Assembly: GCF_001192835.1 (NCBI RefSeq) | Contig: NZ_DF968182.1 | Coordinates: forward strand, 2,265,113 to 2,329,112 | Origin: Lentimicrobium saccharophilum | GTDB taxonomy: Bacteria; Bacteroidota; Bacteroidia; Bacteroidales; Lentimicrobiaceae | DNA length: 64,000 nt | Reading direction: 5' to 3' | Shown: positions 1 to 8,127 of the stretch, piece after piece | How positions within the stretch are numbered: the first letter of the stretch is position 1 | How the letters are laid out: every line of letters begins with the position of its first letter | Translations under genes and position numbers: made by a program | The notes under the pieces: generated by a model | Seen by the model: the letters and a program-made list of their open reading frames with translations, nothing else | The model's database searches: none | Told to the model about the DNA's origin: nothing

Positions 1-310
1 CTTCTTTTTTATCAGTTAGCGCGCGTCTCCGGTCGCGTGTCACGGACCTGCAAAGAGAAAAAACCACAATAGGCACATTAGAACACAATAGATCAAACCC
101 AGTTAGCGCGCGTCTCCGGACGCGTGCCACGGGCCTTTCAATGGTGAATCACGGGCCCTTCGATGGTGAATCTGTCCCGGTGGTCGAGCGGCGGTGGTCG
201 AGCGGAGCCGAGACCAACCGAGACCAACCGTGACCAGCCCAGATAACTTTCCCCACGAAACGTTGCAATGTCGCAACGATAATGTTGTATCTCCCTTAAT
301 TCCCGGCTTC
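1..310. repeat. Direct repeat, copy 1 of a 310-bp segment
   Basis: By eye this segment is identical base for base to 527-836 (offset 526). The first mismatch is at 311, where CCCC replaces CTCC. It may extend left past the window edge. It contains two GC-rich hairpins and short TGGTCGAGCGG and GAGACCAACC duplications. Open frames crossing it are repeated with the DNA and have no recognisable protein character, so I treat it as non-coding. Confidence 0.9.
106..127. repeat. GC-rich REP-like hairpin
   Basis: Stem GCGCGTC, loop TCCG, then GACGCGTGC. The same hairpin is at 632-653. Weaker versions with GGTCGCGTG on the right arm are at about 19-40 and 545-566. This is a short extragenic palindrome of unknown role, distinct in sequence from the GACCCC family at 14.5-16.0 kb. 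Confidence 0.6.
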
Positions 311-428
311 CCCACAGGGCCTGGCCGCAACAATCAACGCACAACCTGACCTAACAAGTTTTCTTCCAACTTGTAAGGGCTTCTTCTTCCAACCCCATCA
401 ACCCCTCGCAAAGCCGCCAGGACGCAAG

Positions 429-514
429 GATAATGTTGTATCTCCCTTAATTCCCGGCTTCTCCACAGGGCCTGACCACAAAAATCAACGACCTGACCTA
501 ACAAGTCTTCTTCC
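429..514. repeat. Partial repeat matching 804-889
   Basis: About 86 bp shared with 804-889, starting at GATAATGTTG and ending near TCTTCTTCC. It links the two long copies and contains the ACAAGTCTTCTTCC motif that recurs in degenerate form through the first 1.8 kb. Confidence 0.8.
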
Positions 515-526
515 AACTTGTAAGGG

Positions 527-836
527 CTTCTTTTTTATCAGTTAGCGCGCGTCTCCGGTCGCGTGTCACGGACCTGCAAAGAGAAAAAACCACAATAGGC
601 ACATTAGAACACAATAGATCAAACCCAGTTAGCGCGCGTCTCCGGACGCGTGCCACGGGCCTTTCAATGGTGAATCACGGGCCCTTCGATGGTGAATCTG
701 TCCCGGTGGTCGAGCGGCGGTGGTCGAGCGGAGCCGAGACCAACCGAGACCAACCGTGACCAGCCCAGATAACTTTCCCCACGAAACGTTGCAATGTCGC
801 AACGATAATGTTGTATCTCCCTTAATTCCCGGCTTC
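527..836. repeat. Direct repeat, copy 2 of the 310-bp segment
   Basis: Second copy of 1-310. Lack of divergence means a recent duplication or ongoing conversion. A further partial copy of its right end (about 804-889) is found at about 429-514, so the unit layout is A-B'-A-B rather than a simple tandem. Confidence 0.9.
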
Positions 837-890
837 TCCACAGGGCCTGACCACAAAAATCAACGACCTGACCTAACAAGTCTTCTTCCG

Positions 891-1909
891 ACTTGTTAGG
901 TCTTCTTTTAATTGATCTTCCAATCAATGCTTAGTGATGTCAGCGCAAACTGTTGGCTTCTGATTTTTTATTCGCTCAAGCCGCAGGGCCTCGCATATTA
1001 TTTTGGACTGGACAAGTATGTCCGCGTAAGCGGGATCAACAATTAAATAGGATTGGCCTTCCAAAAATGGCGTTAAGAAAACAGGCAGCAAATAAATAGA
1101 GAAGAAACGCCTGCGATAATGGCTGGCGATAGTCAGGCGATCTTTGTACATCGGTTTTCGGATGCGGGAGGATGTAACAACCTTCGTTTCTTAAGCCCGA
1201 CTTAATCAATAGGTTATTGGAATCAGCTATTAGTATTGGACATATTCCTATTGATTTAGTCGGGATAATCCCGCATAGAGGCTGTTTCATTATGTGCAAA
1301 CAGAATGATTACAGCCTCTTTTGCGAATACACCAAGCGAAGCGCGGTGTATTTTCAGGATTCCAGCCAAAACGCTCGCCTGTTTTCAGCCATTTTTGGGA
1401 AGCCTTGACTTTTTGCTACTTTTTGGTCAAGCAAAAAGTAGAAGAAGTAAAAAAATGATAATCGGTTGGGAATAAGTGATTATCCGTGCGGATATGCTTC
1501 AACTTGTCAGGACTTCTTTCTACTGATATTCCAATCAACGCCTAATGATGTCAGCACAAACTGTTGACTTTTTACTTTTTATCCGCTCAGGCCGCGGGGT
1601 GAAATTTCGGATTTCGGATTTTGGATTTCTGATTTCGCTTGTCTCGTGAGACGGCGATAGCCGGATAACGAGAGATTTCTGATTTTGGATTTCTGATTTG
1701 TTTCAACGTAGTCATTGACGACCCTGAAAAAGGGACAGGTGCCAACCGGCGCCAGAATCCTCCTGACAGGTTTTCTTCTAACCTGTTAGGTGTGTAAGAG
1801 ACGATTAAACCTTGAAAAGTTCATTGCTGCGCACGGACGAAGGTGCCCGCGCCAGCGGGATCAATAATCAGATCAGTACCGGCCTTCCAAAAATGGCGTT
1901 AAGAAAACA
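891..1909. repeat. Degenerate dispersed repeat blocks in a gene-free stretch
   Basis: Two pairs of diverged copies are visible: about 891-987 with 1502-1597 (sharing TTCCAATCAA and GATGTCAGC.CAAACTGTTG), and 1026-1083 with about 1854-1909 (sharing CTTCCAAAAATGGCGTTAAG). Low-complexity GATTTCTGATTT runs lie at 1605-1700. No convincing gene is present. The block looks like decayed copies of one composite element. Confidence 0.65.
1408..1439. repeat. Inverted repeat ACTTTTTGC / GCAAAAAGT
   Basis: Perfect 9-bp arms (1408-1416 and 1431-1439) around a 14-nt loop that itself contains a partial copy, CTACTTTTTGG. It could fold as an RNA hairpin. No gene ends just before it on either strand, so a terminator role is not supported. 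Confidence 0.55.
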
Positions 1910-2233
1910 TCAGGTCGTTTTCAGGAAAACATCAAGTCGTTTTGAATAAAACGTCAAGTCGTTTTAAGGAAAACATCAAGTCGTTTTTAGTAAAACATCA
2001 GGTCGTTTTCAGGAAAACGAAAGCACGTTTCAAGAAAAACGTAAGCACGTTTCGGACAAAACGTAAGCACGTTTCAGACAAAACGTAAGCACGCTTTCGG
2101 GAAAAGGAACGTTCCTTTTCTATAAAACGTAAGCACGTTTCAAGCAAAACGTAAGCACGTTTCGGACAAAACGCAAGCACGTTTTCGGGAAAACGTAAGC
2201 ATGTTTTGGGAGAAACGTAAGCATAATTTAGGG
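1904..2233. repeat. 22-bp palindromic tandem array, about 15 units
   Basis: Units begin at 1904 and repeat every 22 bp in strict register through at least 14 units, plus a partial fifteenth. Units 1-5 read AAAACATCAAGTCGTTTT with small changes. Units 6-15 read mostly AAAACGTAAGCACGTTT. Each has inverted arms (AAACGT/ACGTTT or AAAACG/CGTTTT). Unit 10 (from 2102) differs fully in the middle, AAAAGGAACGTTCCTTTT, yet is still a perfect palindrome. Units are contiguous without unique spacers, so this is not CRISPR. A frame stays open across it on the minus strand only because 66 bp is three units; I do not call it a gene. Confidence 0.9.
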
Positions 2234-2388
2234 GAGGCACATGCTTAGTTTTAAGGACTGGAGTTAATAAGCTAAAATCTGAAATGTTATGACTTCTTGA
2301 TCAGAGATTCCTCGTTTCAACAATAAAAATTATATTTGTTAAAATTATTGTCCAAAGAGATCATACTGACTAACGAAATAATATTCCA

Positions 2389-2910
2389 ATGAAGCAAATT
2401 CTGATATCATCAATCATCGCATTGTCGATAATAACGTCATTTGCTCAAACTCAATCGTCAGACCATCTTACATTTAAAGGCGTTCCTATTGATGGAACAC
2501 TTAATGAATATGTAGCCAAAATGAAGCAGAATGGATTTACGCTAGTAAAAATTAAAGATGGAGTTGCAATTTTGCGTGGCGATTTTGCAGCATCTAAGGA
2601 TTGTATTGTCGGAGTTGCTGCGTTAAAGCAAGAAGATTTGGTTAGCAAAATTACCGTAATATTTCCGGAAAGGGATACATGGTCTTCTCTTGAAGGTAAT
2701 TACTTTAATTTAAAAGAAATGCTTACGCAAAAATACGGCGAACCTTCGGAATGTGTCGAGAGATTTGATACTTACTCAGAACCCAGAGATGATAATGCAA
2801 GAATGCACGAAGTTGAAATGGATAAATGTAAGTATTTCACTATTTACAAAACTGACAAAGGGATTATTGAATTGTCAATTGATCACGATAGCATCTTCAG
2901 TTGTTTTTGA
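2389..2910 (+). CDS. Small secreted protein of unknown function
   Basis: 173 residues with a clear signal peptide (MKQILISSIIALSIITSFAQ, cleavage probably after the Ala-Gln). The mature part is small, mixed and moderately charged, with three or four cysteines (CIV near 65, CVE near 120, CKY near 147, and C-terminal SCF). I recognise no catalytic motif; similar short periplasmic proteins are common in Bacteroidota. It stands alone, with AT-rich DNA on both sides, and has no visible partner. Base composition matches the neighbouring restriction island and not the GC-richer genes from 7.8 kb onward, so it may have arrived with that island. Confidence 0.75.
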   Translation: MKQILISSIIALSIITSFAQTQSSDHLTFKGVPIDGTLNEYVAKMKQNGFTLVKIKDGVAILRGDFAASKDCIVGVAALKQEDLVSKITVIFPERDTWSSLEGNYFNLKEMLTQKYGEPSECVERFDTYSEPRDDNARMHEVEMDKCKYFTIYKTDKGIIELSIDHDSIFSCF

Positions 2911-3171
2911 CGCTATCTTACTACGATAAAATAAACACTGAAATTATTAAAGCAAAAGCCTTTGATGACCTCTAATTGCAGTGTAACGCAGTCCAGCCCA
3001 ATAACTAACTAATCCGAATTGTTATTTGTCGTACTGGTGGAATGTAGAAGAATTTGATTTTAAAAGATATTTTACCGGGAAAATCATGACTTTGTGAAAA
3101 TACCCTCCTTTGTTTAGCACCAACACAATAACACATAGTCAAATAAAAATAAAACCGTAAACAGTCAGAAT

Positions 3172-4275
3172 ATGAACAGCGACAAATGGAACGAAATCTG
3201 TTTTCTACTTTCGGAAAATGTAAAAAAGGACATAAGTGAAAATTCTTTCGAACAAATTGTCATACAAGCTCTGAGAGTTCTGGATTGGAAACAATTTTCA
3301 GGAGATTATGAAATCAGACCTTCCTATCAAATTGGGGCGACGAACCGAATAACACCGGACTTTGTTATTAAATCCACCGACAATCAGAAGCTTTTCGTAA
3401 TTGAGATTAAACAGCCCTATTTACCAATTACATCAACTCATCAGCAGCAGCTATTTTCCTATATGCGGCAGTTAAAAATGGAGTACGGTGTTTTAATCGG
3501 ACAAGCAATTCAGATATTTTATGATGGCGATCTGGTTCAACAAGACGACCCGGTACTACTTGACACTATCAGATTTGAAAGGGACAGCAAGAAAGGCGAG
3601 GATTTTGTCAGGCTATTCAGCAAAGAAAATTTTAATTTCGGTTCATTAAAAGAATACACATTGCAGTCAATCAGAAAAATAAACAGAAAACAAGATTTCC
3701 GATTACTCCTTGCCAGAATTACTTCAAAAGACTTCAAAGAAAAATTTTCTGATTTGATAAAGCAGGAATTTATCGGGGAGTATGATGGTGAACTGATTGA
3801 TTCTGTTTTGAATGAATTAAACATTGAAATAGCAACGAAGAACAAAGCCGGGAATGCTAATCCTGATCAAATAATCGAAATTAAACCAAATAAAAGAAAT
3901 TCCAATGATACAATTCTGGCAAAAGAGTTAACTTCAAATGACAGAGATTATTCGAAATATTTTTTCAAAGGACAGACTTTCGGAAAAAACCGACTCGTAC
4001 TAGAGGTTCTTAAGGATTATGTTGAAAATAATCCAAGTACAACCTATAGTCAATTAAAGACAATATTTCCTGATAGTTTACAAGGCAGGGAAACGTTCAC
4101 AACCGAAATAGAAGCGAAACAAAAAAGAGATAGAAGAAACTTCATAAAACCAAACGAAGTAATTCCTCTAATTGACACAACTATTGCTGTTAGCACCCAA
4201 TGGAGTCTCGGGAATATCACCCGGTTTATTGACCACTGTAAACAAATGAATATTAATATTCAAGTGGTACGATGA
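3172..4275 (+). CDS. Orphan HsdR_N-type nuclease-domain protein
   Basis: 367 residues. The N-terminal 150 residues look like the nuclease domain of type I restriction R subunits: TPDF with Asp63, then VIEIKQP with Glu78-Ile-Lys80, which is the PD-(D/E)xK metal site, followed by a helix rich in Gln and Tyr (QQQLFSYMRQ). The helicase motor of true HsdR proteins is absent and no hsdM or hsdS is nearby. The C-terminal 110 residues (from YFFKGQTFGKNRLV) resemble a small winged or helical module often found at the end of stand-alone restriction-like proteins. It sits beside a type II system, so a defence role is likely, but target and partners are unknown. Confidence 0.7.
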   Translation: MNSDKWNEICFLLSENVKKDISENSFEQIVIQALRVLDWKQFSGDYEIRPSYQIGATNRITPDFVIKSTDNQKLFVIEIKQPYLPITSTHQQQLFSYMRQLKMEYGVLIGQAIQIFYDGDLVQQDDPVLLDTIRFERDSKKGEDFVRLFSKENFNFGSLKEYTLQSIRKINRKQDFRLLLARITSKDFKEKFSDLIKQEFIGEYDGELIDSVLNELNIEIATKNKAGNANPDQIIEIKPNKRNSNDTILAKELTSNDRDYSKYFFKGQTFGKNRLVLEVLKDYVENNPSTTYSQLKTIFPDSLQGRETFTTEIEAKQKRDRRNFIKPNEVIPLIDTTIAVSTQWSLGNITRFIDHCKQMNINIQVVR

Positions 4276-4526
4276 CCATGAAATAATGGCCGGCATTTGT
4301 ATTCGAGTATGCAATCTAATATAGTTTCACTGCATCAGCATGTGAATATTCCAGACTATAGTTTGTCTTTAATTCACGAGACTAAAATGACAAAAATTAC
4401 ATGCATTCAAAAAGATTTTTTTCACCCATAACATTCAAAACTTCTATTACAATTACGTATACTTTATAAATATATATTGACTATTTTCACTTTCAAAAAA
4501 ATGCAATTGTAGCATTAAAATAAAAT

Positions 4527-5474
4527 TCATAAATCTTCAAGGCTTTGTCGTGTCAACTTAGTAAATTCAGATTTCGGTATTTTTACAACAGTACTCCCCC
4601 CTCCTTGCATGTTGATTCCACCAGCAATAGGTACCCATGATGCAAATAATGCCAATTTTTCGAAAGTTATAAACCACCAATTGACAAGTCTTCGTTCATT
4701 TATATTATTTATTTCCCTTACAAAAAATAATGAATGCAAATTTCCTTTCTTGGCTGCATAATAGGCAAGCTTTACAAATGGGCCAACATCAATTCCAAAA
4801 AATTCACCCAATTTATTATCAGTACCAGGTGTTTTCTCCTTAATTTCAATAGGATAAGTATACTGCTCTCCCCATAAAATACCATCTATATCAGACATTT
4901 CACTCATAAAATGATTCTGAAAATTAACTCTTAAATGCTCTTTTGTAAACTCCTCAGCCAGTGAATTCAATGGTATTTGACCTGCATCAGTATTATATCT
5001 TAAAAAATTGTATCTCCGTTCTCGAATACTAAAATTGCTAATAGTAGGAATTAACTGTCTATATGGTTGAATATTGGGAATTCCAAGTTGCTTTGTTTGC
5101 CAGGTGATAGTGGAATAGTCGTTCCTATTTGCAATAGAGGGAACACAATAATAACTATGAACACCGATTTGATGCATGGTAGAGCAAATAGTATGAAGTG
5201 CCAAAGCAGGTTCTTCAAGTTGCCTTCCGACAGGATAATCAGTATCAGGCTGAATTGTTTGAGGAAAAACCACTATAGTATAATGACCGAATAGTCCTTC
5301 TCCTACATTACGCATTATCCATCCTCCTTGAGAAACTCGACCTCCAAAACCGAAATTATTTAAAGTATTCCGCAGGTCGATTTCTGCAAGCATCCCATTT
5401 ACCTTATTTTGGTTGATACTGCTGATGCTTTTCGAGAGAAATGCTCTCATTGTATTGATGTCTATACTTGCCAT
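4527..5474 (-). CDS. Probable type II restriction endonuclease
   Basis: 315 residues, starting one base after the stop of the methyltransferase, in the same transcription direction. The presumed active site is SDIDGILWG with Asp197, then IEIKEK with Glu210-Ile-Lys212, which fits PD-(D/E)xK nucleases. I do not recognise a named restriction-enzyme family. The assignment rests on the metal site and the tight coupling to a C5-methyltransferase. By partnership it should cut the sequence methylated by the neighbouring Dcm-like enzyme. The tail (GGINMQGGGSTVVKIP) is glycine-rich. AT-rich codon use like the rest of the island. Confidence 0.7.
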   Translation of the reverse strand: MASIDINTMRAFLSKSISSINQNKVNGMLAEIDLRNTLNNFGFGGRVSQGGWIMRNVGEGLFGHYTIVVFPQTIQPDTDYPVGRQLEEPALALHTICSTMHQIGVHSYYCVPSIANRNDYSTITWQTKQLGIPNIQPYRQLIPTISNFSIRERRYNFLRYNTDAGQIPLNSLAEEFTKEHLRVNFQNHFMSEMSDIDGILWGEQYTYPIEIKEKTPGTDNKLGEFFGIDVGPFVKLAYYAAKKGNLHSLFFVREINNINERRLVNWWFITFEKLALFASWVPIAGGINMQGGGSTVVKIPKSEFTKLTRQSLEDL

Positions 5475-5475
5475 A

Positions 5476-6678
5476 CTATTTAGTTATTTCTTGTATTAAT
5501 TTTTCTCCCACAGATTGTATCAGTGGAACGGTAACAGAATTCCCAAACTGTTTGTAAGCCTGCATATCAGAAACCGGAATAATAAAATTATCAGGATACC
5601 CCTGTAATCGCGCACACTCACGAGGCGTTAATCTTCTGGGATTTTTACCAGCTTGTGGGATTAAAGCTTCAGAACCATCCTTATAATACCGGGCTGAGAT
5701 TGTTCTGGTAATTCCATCGAAGTCAACCAAGCCAAACCCAAATCCATTCCCCTTCTCTTTGTGCTTTCTGGAATAATTCTGAAGATATTGCCATAGATTA
5801 TCAGTTAGTGTATACTTATCATCAGGATTTGATTCCAGAATTTCTTTAGCTGAACTTTTCGGCTCTGGCAAATCCGGAAATTCAAATTTTTCCTGATTAT
5901 TAAATATCTGAGAATTAAAGCCTACTATAATGATTCTCTCCCGATGCTGTGGAACAAAGTGTTTACTATCCAGTACTTTATAATAAATTGAGTACCCCAG
6001 TTCTTTCAAAGTTCCGGAAATTACTTTAAAGGTATTTCCTTTGTCGTGTGAAACAAGGTTCTTCACATTTTCAAGCATAAATGCTTTCGGGCGTTTATGA
6101 TCAATTATCCTTGCTATATCAAAAAACAGAGTTCCCTGAGTTTCATCAAGAAATCCATGCGCCCGGCCAAGGGCATTTTTCTTGGAAACTCCAGCAATAG
6201 AAAATGGTTGACATGGAAAACCTGCCAATAAGATATCATGATCCGGGATATCCTTTTCCGAAATTTTTGTGATATCACCAAATGGAACTTCACCAAAATT
6301 TGCATCATATGTAATTCTGGCTGGATTATTCCACTCACTTGAAAAAACACATTTACCCCCAAGGTTCTGATAAGCTAATCTTATCCCACCTATCCCGGCG
6401 AAAAGATCAATAAAGGTGAATTTAGGATTCTTTGGCGAGGGAAAAGGGACGTCCCATTCTATTGGAAGATAGTACTGAATCTCAGATTCTTCTGGATTAA
6501 TAATATTATCTTCTAGGCTAAGGAGATACTCTTTAGCTCCATTCTCAAAATAAAATGCAGCATCAGTATCAGAAGTCTGAAAAAAGTGGGTAAGATTCGC
6601 TAACCGATCATCAGTTTTACGATCAACCTCAATTTTCAACTTTTTCTTTATTTCTGTGTATTTATTAAACTTTTTCAA
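5476..6678 (-). CDS. dcm: Dcm-like DNA (cytosine-5) methyltransferase
   Basis: 400 residues with all main C5-MTase motifs: DLFAGIGG (91-98, SAM binding), GFPCQPFS with catalytic Cys146, ENV (203-205), QHRER (244-248), [14 protein letters not shown] (from 349) and QFGNSV (377-382). The recognition region at about 300-340 ([28 protein letters not shown]) closely follows my memory of E. coli Dcm, so a CCWGG or related CC(N)GG target is likely. An N-terminal extension of about 85 residues precedes motif I, as in Dcm and SsoII-type enzymes where such extensions can regulate transcription. The gene symbol marks likeness; as part of a restriction pair a system-specific name would be better. Confidence 0.9.
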   Translation of the reverse strand: MKKFNKYTEIKKKLKIEVDRKTDDRLANLTHFFQTSDTDAAFYFENGAKEYLLSLEDNIINPEESEIQYYLPIEWDVPFPSPKNPKFTFIDLFAGIGGIRLAYQNLGGKCVFSSEWNNPARITYDANFGEVPFGDITKISEKDIPDHDILLAGFPCQPFSIAGVSKKNALGRAHGFLDETQGTLFFDIARIIDHKRPKAFMLENVKNLVSHDKGNTFKVISGTLKELGYSIYYKVLDSKHFVPQHRERIIIVGFNSQIFNNQEKFEFPDLPEPKSSAKEILESNPDDKYTLTDNLWQYLQNYSRKHKEKGNGFGFGLVDFDGITRTISARYYKDGSEALIPQAGKNPRRLTPRECARLQGYPDNFIIPVSDMQAYKQFGNSVTVPLIQSVGEKLIQEITK

Positions 6679-6817
6679 TTTTCAGTAATTACAAATTAGG
6701 AATGTTAGATTCTCTGATCACCATTGCAGCCTTTCAGCAATCAGTAGAGCAAACTTTTCATGAGAAATCAATAAATCAGGGCTGATAAATGAATAATCAG
6801 AGAAACTAATCTGAGTA

Positions 6818-7048
6818 TCACTGATTAGTATTTTCAAAGGATGGGTGATCAAAGAAGCTTCGATAATTACTCCCCAGGGCAGTAATAATCTTGAGTAAAA
6901 CTTTTACTGAAATATTACGCTTCCCGGTTTCGACTCCGGTCATATAGGTTCTGTCAATTTCAGCAAGATTGGCAAGGGCTTCCTGAGACAATCCCTTATT
7001 TTTTCGTAATTCGAGAATTCTTATCCCGATGAGTTTACTGATTTCCAT
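6818..7048 (-). CDS. XRE-family controller-like regulator
   Basis: 76 residues forming one lambda-repressor type helix-turn-helix: GIRILELRKNKGLSQEALA, then IDRTYMTGVETGKRN. The size and the place just upstream of the methyltransferase fit a restriction-modification controller (C) protein, which delays endonuclease expression in a newly entered host. Its own promoter overlaps a candidate dyad operator (see 7060-7095). The 139-bp gap to the methyltransferase could hold a second promoter. Confidence 0.85.
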   Translation of the reverse strand: MEISKLIGIRILELRKNKGLSQEALANLAEIDRTYMTGVETGKRNISVKVLLKIITALGSNYRSFFDHPSFENTNQ

Positions 7049-7059
7049 AAAAAAAGATT

Positions 7060-7095
7060 GGCATCAAAGCTATATGCCTGACGCCAATAGTACAA
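7060..7095 (-). promoter_or_regulatory. Promoter and candidate operator of the XRE gene
   Basis: On the minus strand, TAGCTTTG (7072-7065) matches the Bacteroidota -7 box TAnnTTTG. A TTG (7095-7093) lies 20 bp upstream as the -33 element. The -7 box is flanked by GGCAT (7060-7064) and ATGCC (7074-7078), and a wider TTGGC/GCCAA pair (7058-7062, 7083-7087) encloses it. This is where an autoregulating C-like protein could bind. Operator assignment is inference. Confidence 0.55.
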
Positions 7096-7124
7096 CGGAC
7101 TATAAGTCACATTTGTAAAAGATA

Positions 7125-7553
7125 CTAACTTCCTGTAAATGCCCTTATATCTGAATCAAGCTTGCCAAGCGTGGTATCCCTGTTAACGGGCTTAAGCAGG
7201 CATTCCCATATTATAATAACATTCCACCCCTTTTCCACTAATGAATTTATCTTTGCGGAATCATTTTCCTTATTCCTCTTTATCTTCTCAACCCACCATT
7301 CTGTTCTTGTTTTCGGCACAACAAAATACCTGCACCCTTCATGTCCGTGCCAGAAGCAGCCGTTGATAAAAATAACCGTTTTGTATTTCGGCAACACAAT
7401 ATCCGGTTTGCCGGGCAGTTTTTTGTCGTGCAGCCGGTAACGGAATCCTTTGGAGAACAGAAATTTTCTCACAAGCATCTCGGGCTTTGTATCCTTACCC
7501 CTGACCCTGCTCATATTGTAACTGCGGGTTGCCTTGTCGTGCACATCAGTCAT
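7125..7553 (-). CDS. vsr: Very short patch repair endonuclease Vsr
   Basis: 142 residues, normal length for Vsr, which nicks 5' of the T in T:G mismatches that arise when 5-methylcytosine deaminates. Visible landmarks: MSRVRGKDTKPEMLVRK with Glu25, KPDIVLP with catalytic Asp51, and the zinc-binding and active-site stretch GCFWHGHEGC (Cys66, His69, His71, Cys74). It lies first in the order vsr-XRE-methyltransferase-endonuclease. Its presence with a Dcm-like methyltransferase supports a Dcm-type CC(W)GG target, since Vsr acts in that context. Last gene of the AT-rich island. Confidence 0.95.
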   Translation of the reverse strand: MTDVHDKATRSYNMSRVRGKDTKPEMLVRKFLFSKGFRYRLHDKKLPGKPDIVLPKYKTVIFINGCFWHGHEGCRYFVVPKTRTEWWVEKIKRNKENDSAKINSLVEKGWNVIIIWECLLKPVNRDTTLGKLDSDIRAFTGS

Positions 7554-7770
7554 TATCCAAATCCTTTAATCCGTAAATATGAGCAGTATCAGATATCCAA
7601 TTTTCATTACCCGGAGAAAAGAAGCTGCCACAATAAGATAAATTTACCTTGCCAGCTCAATACAATTATCAAAAAAACCAGGTGTTCAAATTTATAGAAA
7701 TAATATTGAGAAAACCAGTTTCCGAATCAGGCTGAATTCCCAGTTTCTGTGCCTTCCCCCCCAAAACCCA

Positions 7771-7797
7771 CCCCCGCACAGCAAAGCCATGCGGGGG
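7771..7797 (-). terminator. GC-rich hairpin after the efflux operon
   Basis: On the minus strand CCCCCGCA, an 11-nt loop, then TGCGGGGG, followed by TGGGTTTTGG. It is 27 bp after the stop of the last efflux-operon gene. The stem is strong but the U-tract is poor, so termination is probable rather than certain. Confidence 0.5.
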
Positions 7798-7823
7798 CGG
7801 TAATATAAAGGTTGGCTGGTGGT

Positions 7824-8117
7824 TCAGAGGCTTTGCACAATGTCCCACACAAAGGCGCGGATACCCACCTCCTCGTTGATCTGATCGATTTTCTTCACCT
7901 TTTCGAGCAGGGGTTCCACCTCGCCGGGGCTGACCACGGTCATCAGGGCCGAGTTCATTTCGGGCCAGGTGTGGGTGCCCATGCGGGGTTCGCCGGTTTT
8001 CGAGCCGCGGCCGTTCACCTGGCTCCACCAGGTAAATCCACGGATGCCCAGCTGGTCGAGGATATATTCAACGCGTTCGGTATGCGCCTGGTTAAAGACG
8101 ATAAATACTGCTTTCAT
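7824..8117 (-). CDS. Small PII-like protein linked to RND efflux
   Basis: 97 residues with a ferredoxin-like, PII/CutA-type pattern: MKAVFIVFNQAHTERVEYIL (beta-alpha), a glycine-containing loop (RGFTWWSQVNGRGSKTGEPRMG), MNSALMTVVSPGEVEPLLEKV (beta-alpha) and VGIRAFVWDI (last strand). The loop between strands 2 and 3 is where PII proteins bind nucleotides or ligands. It starts 10 bp after the RND stop codon and should be co-transcribed. Other PII-like proteins (DUF3240 type) accompany metal RND pumps, which suggests a sensor or modulator of this pump. That function is inference; the fold call is fairly safe. Confidence 0.7.
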   Translation of the reverse strand: MKAVFIVFNQAHTERVEYILDQLGIRGFTWWSQVNGRGSKTGEPRMGTHTWPEMNSALMTVVSPGEVEPLLEKVKKIDQINEEVGIRAFVWDIVQSL

Positions 8118-8127
8118 GGTTATACGT

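Noticed and set aside
1217-1408. 63-codon plus-strand frame in the repeat mosaic
   Set aside because: No family character, no ribosome site, and the region is built of non-coding repeats.
1904-2233. CRISPR array
   Set aside because: Units are contiguous and palindromic with no unique spacers, and no cas genes are in the window.
1998-2240. Minus-strand frame with repeated RAYVLSETCLRF
   Set aside because: It is the translation of the 22-bp array. The 22-aa repeat follows from 66 bp being three units; no start context or flanking coding sequence.
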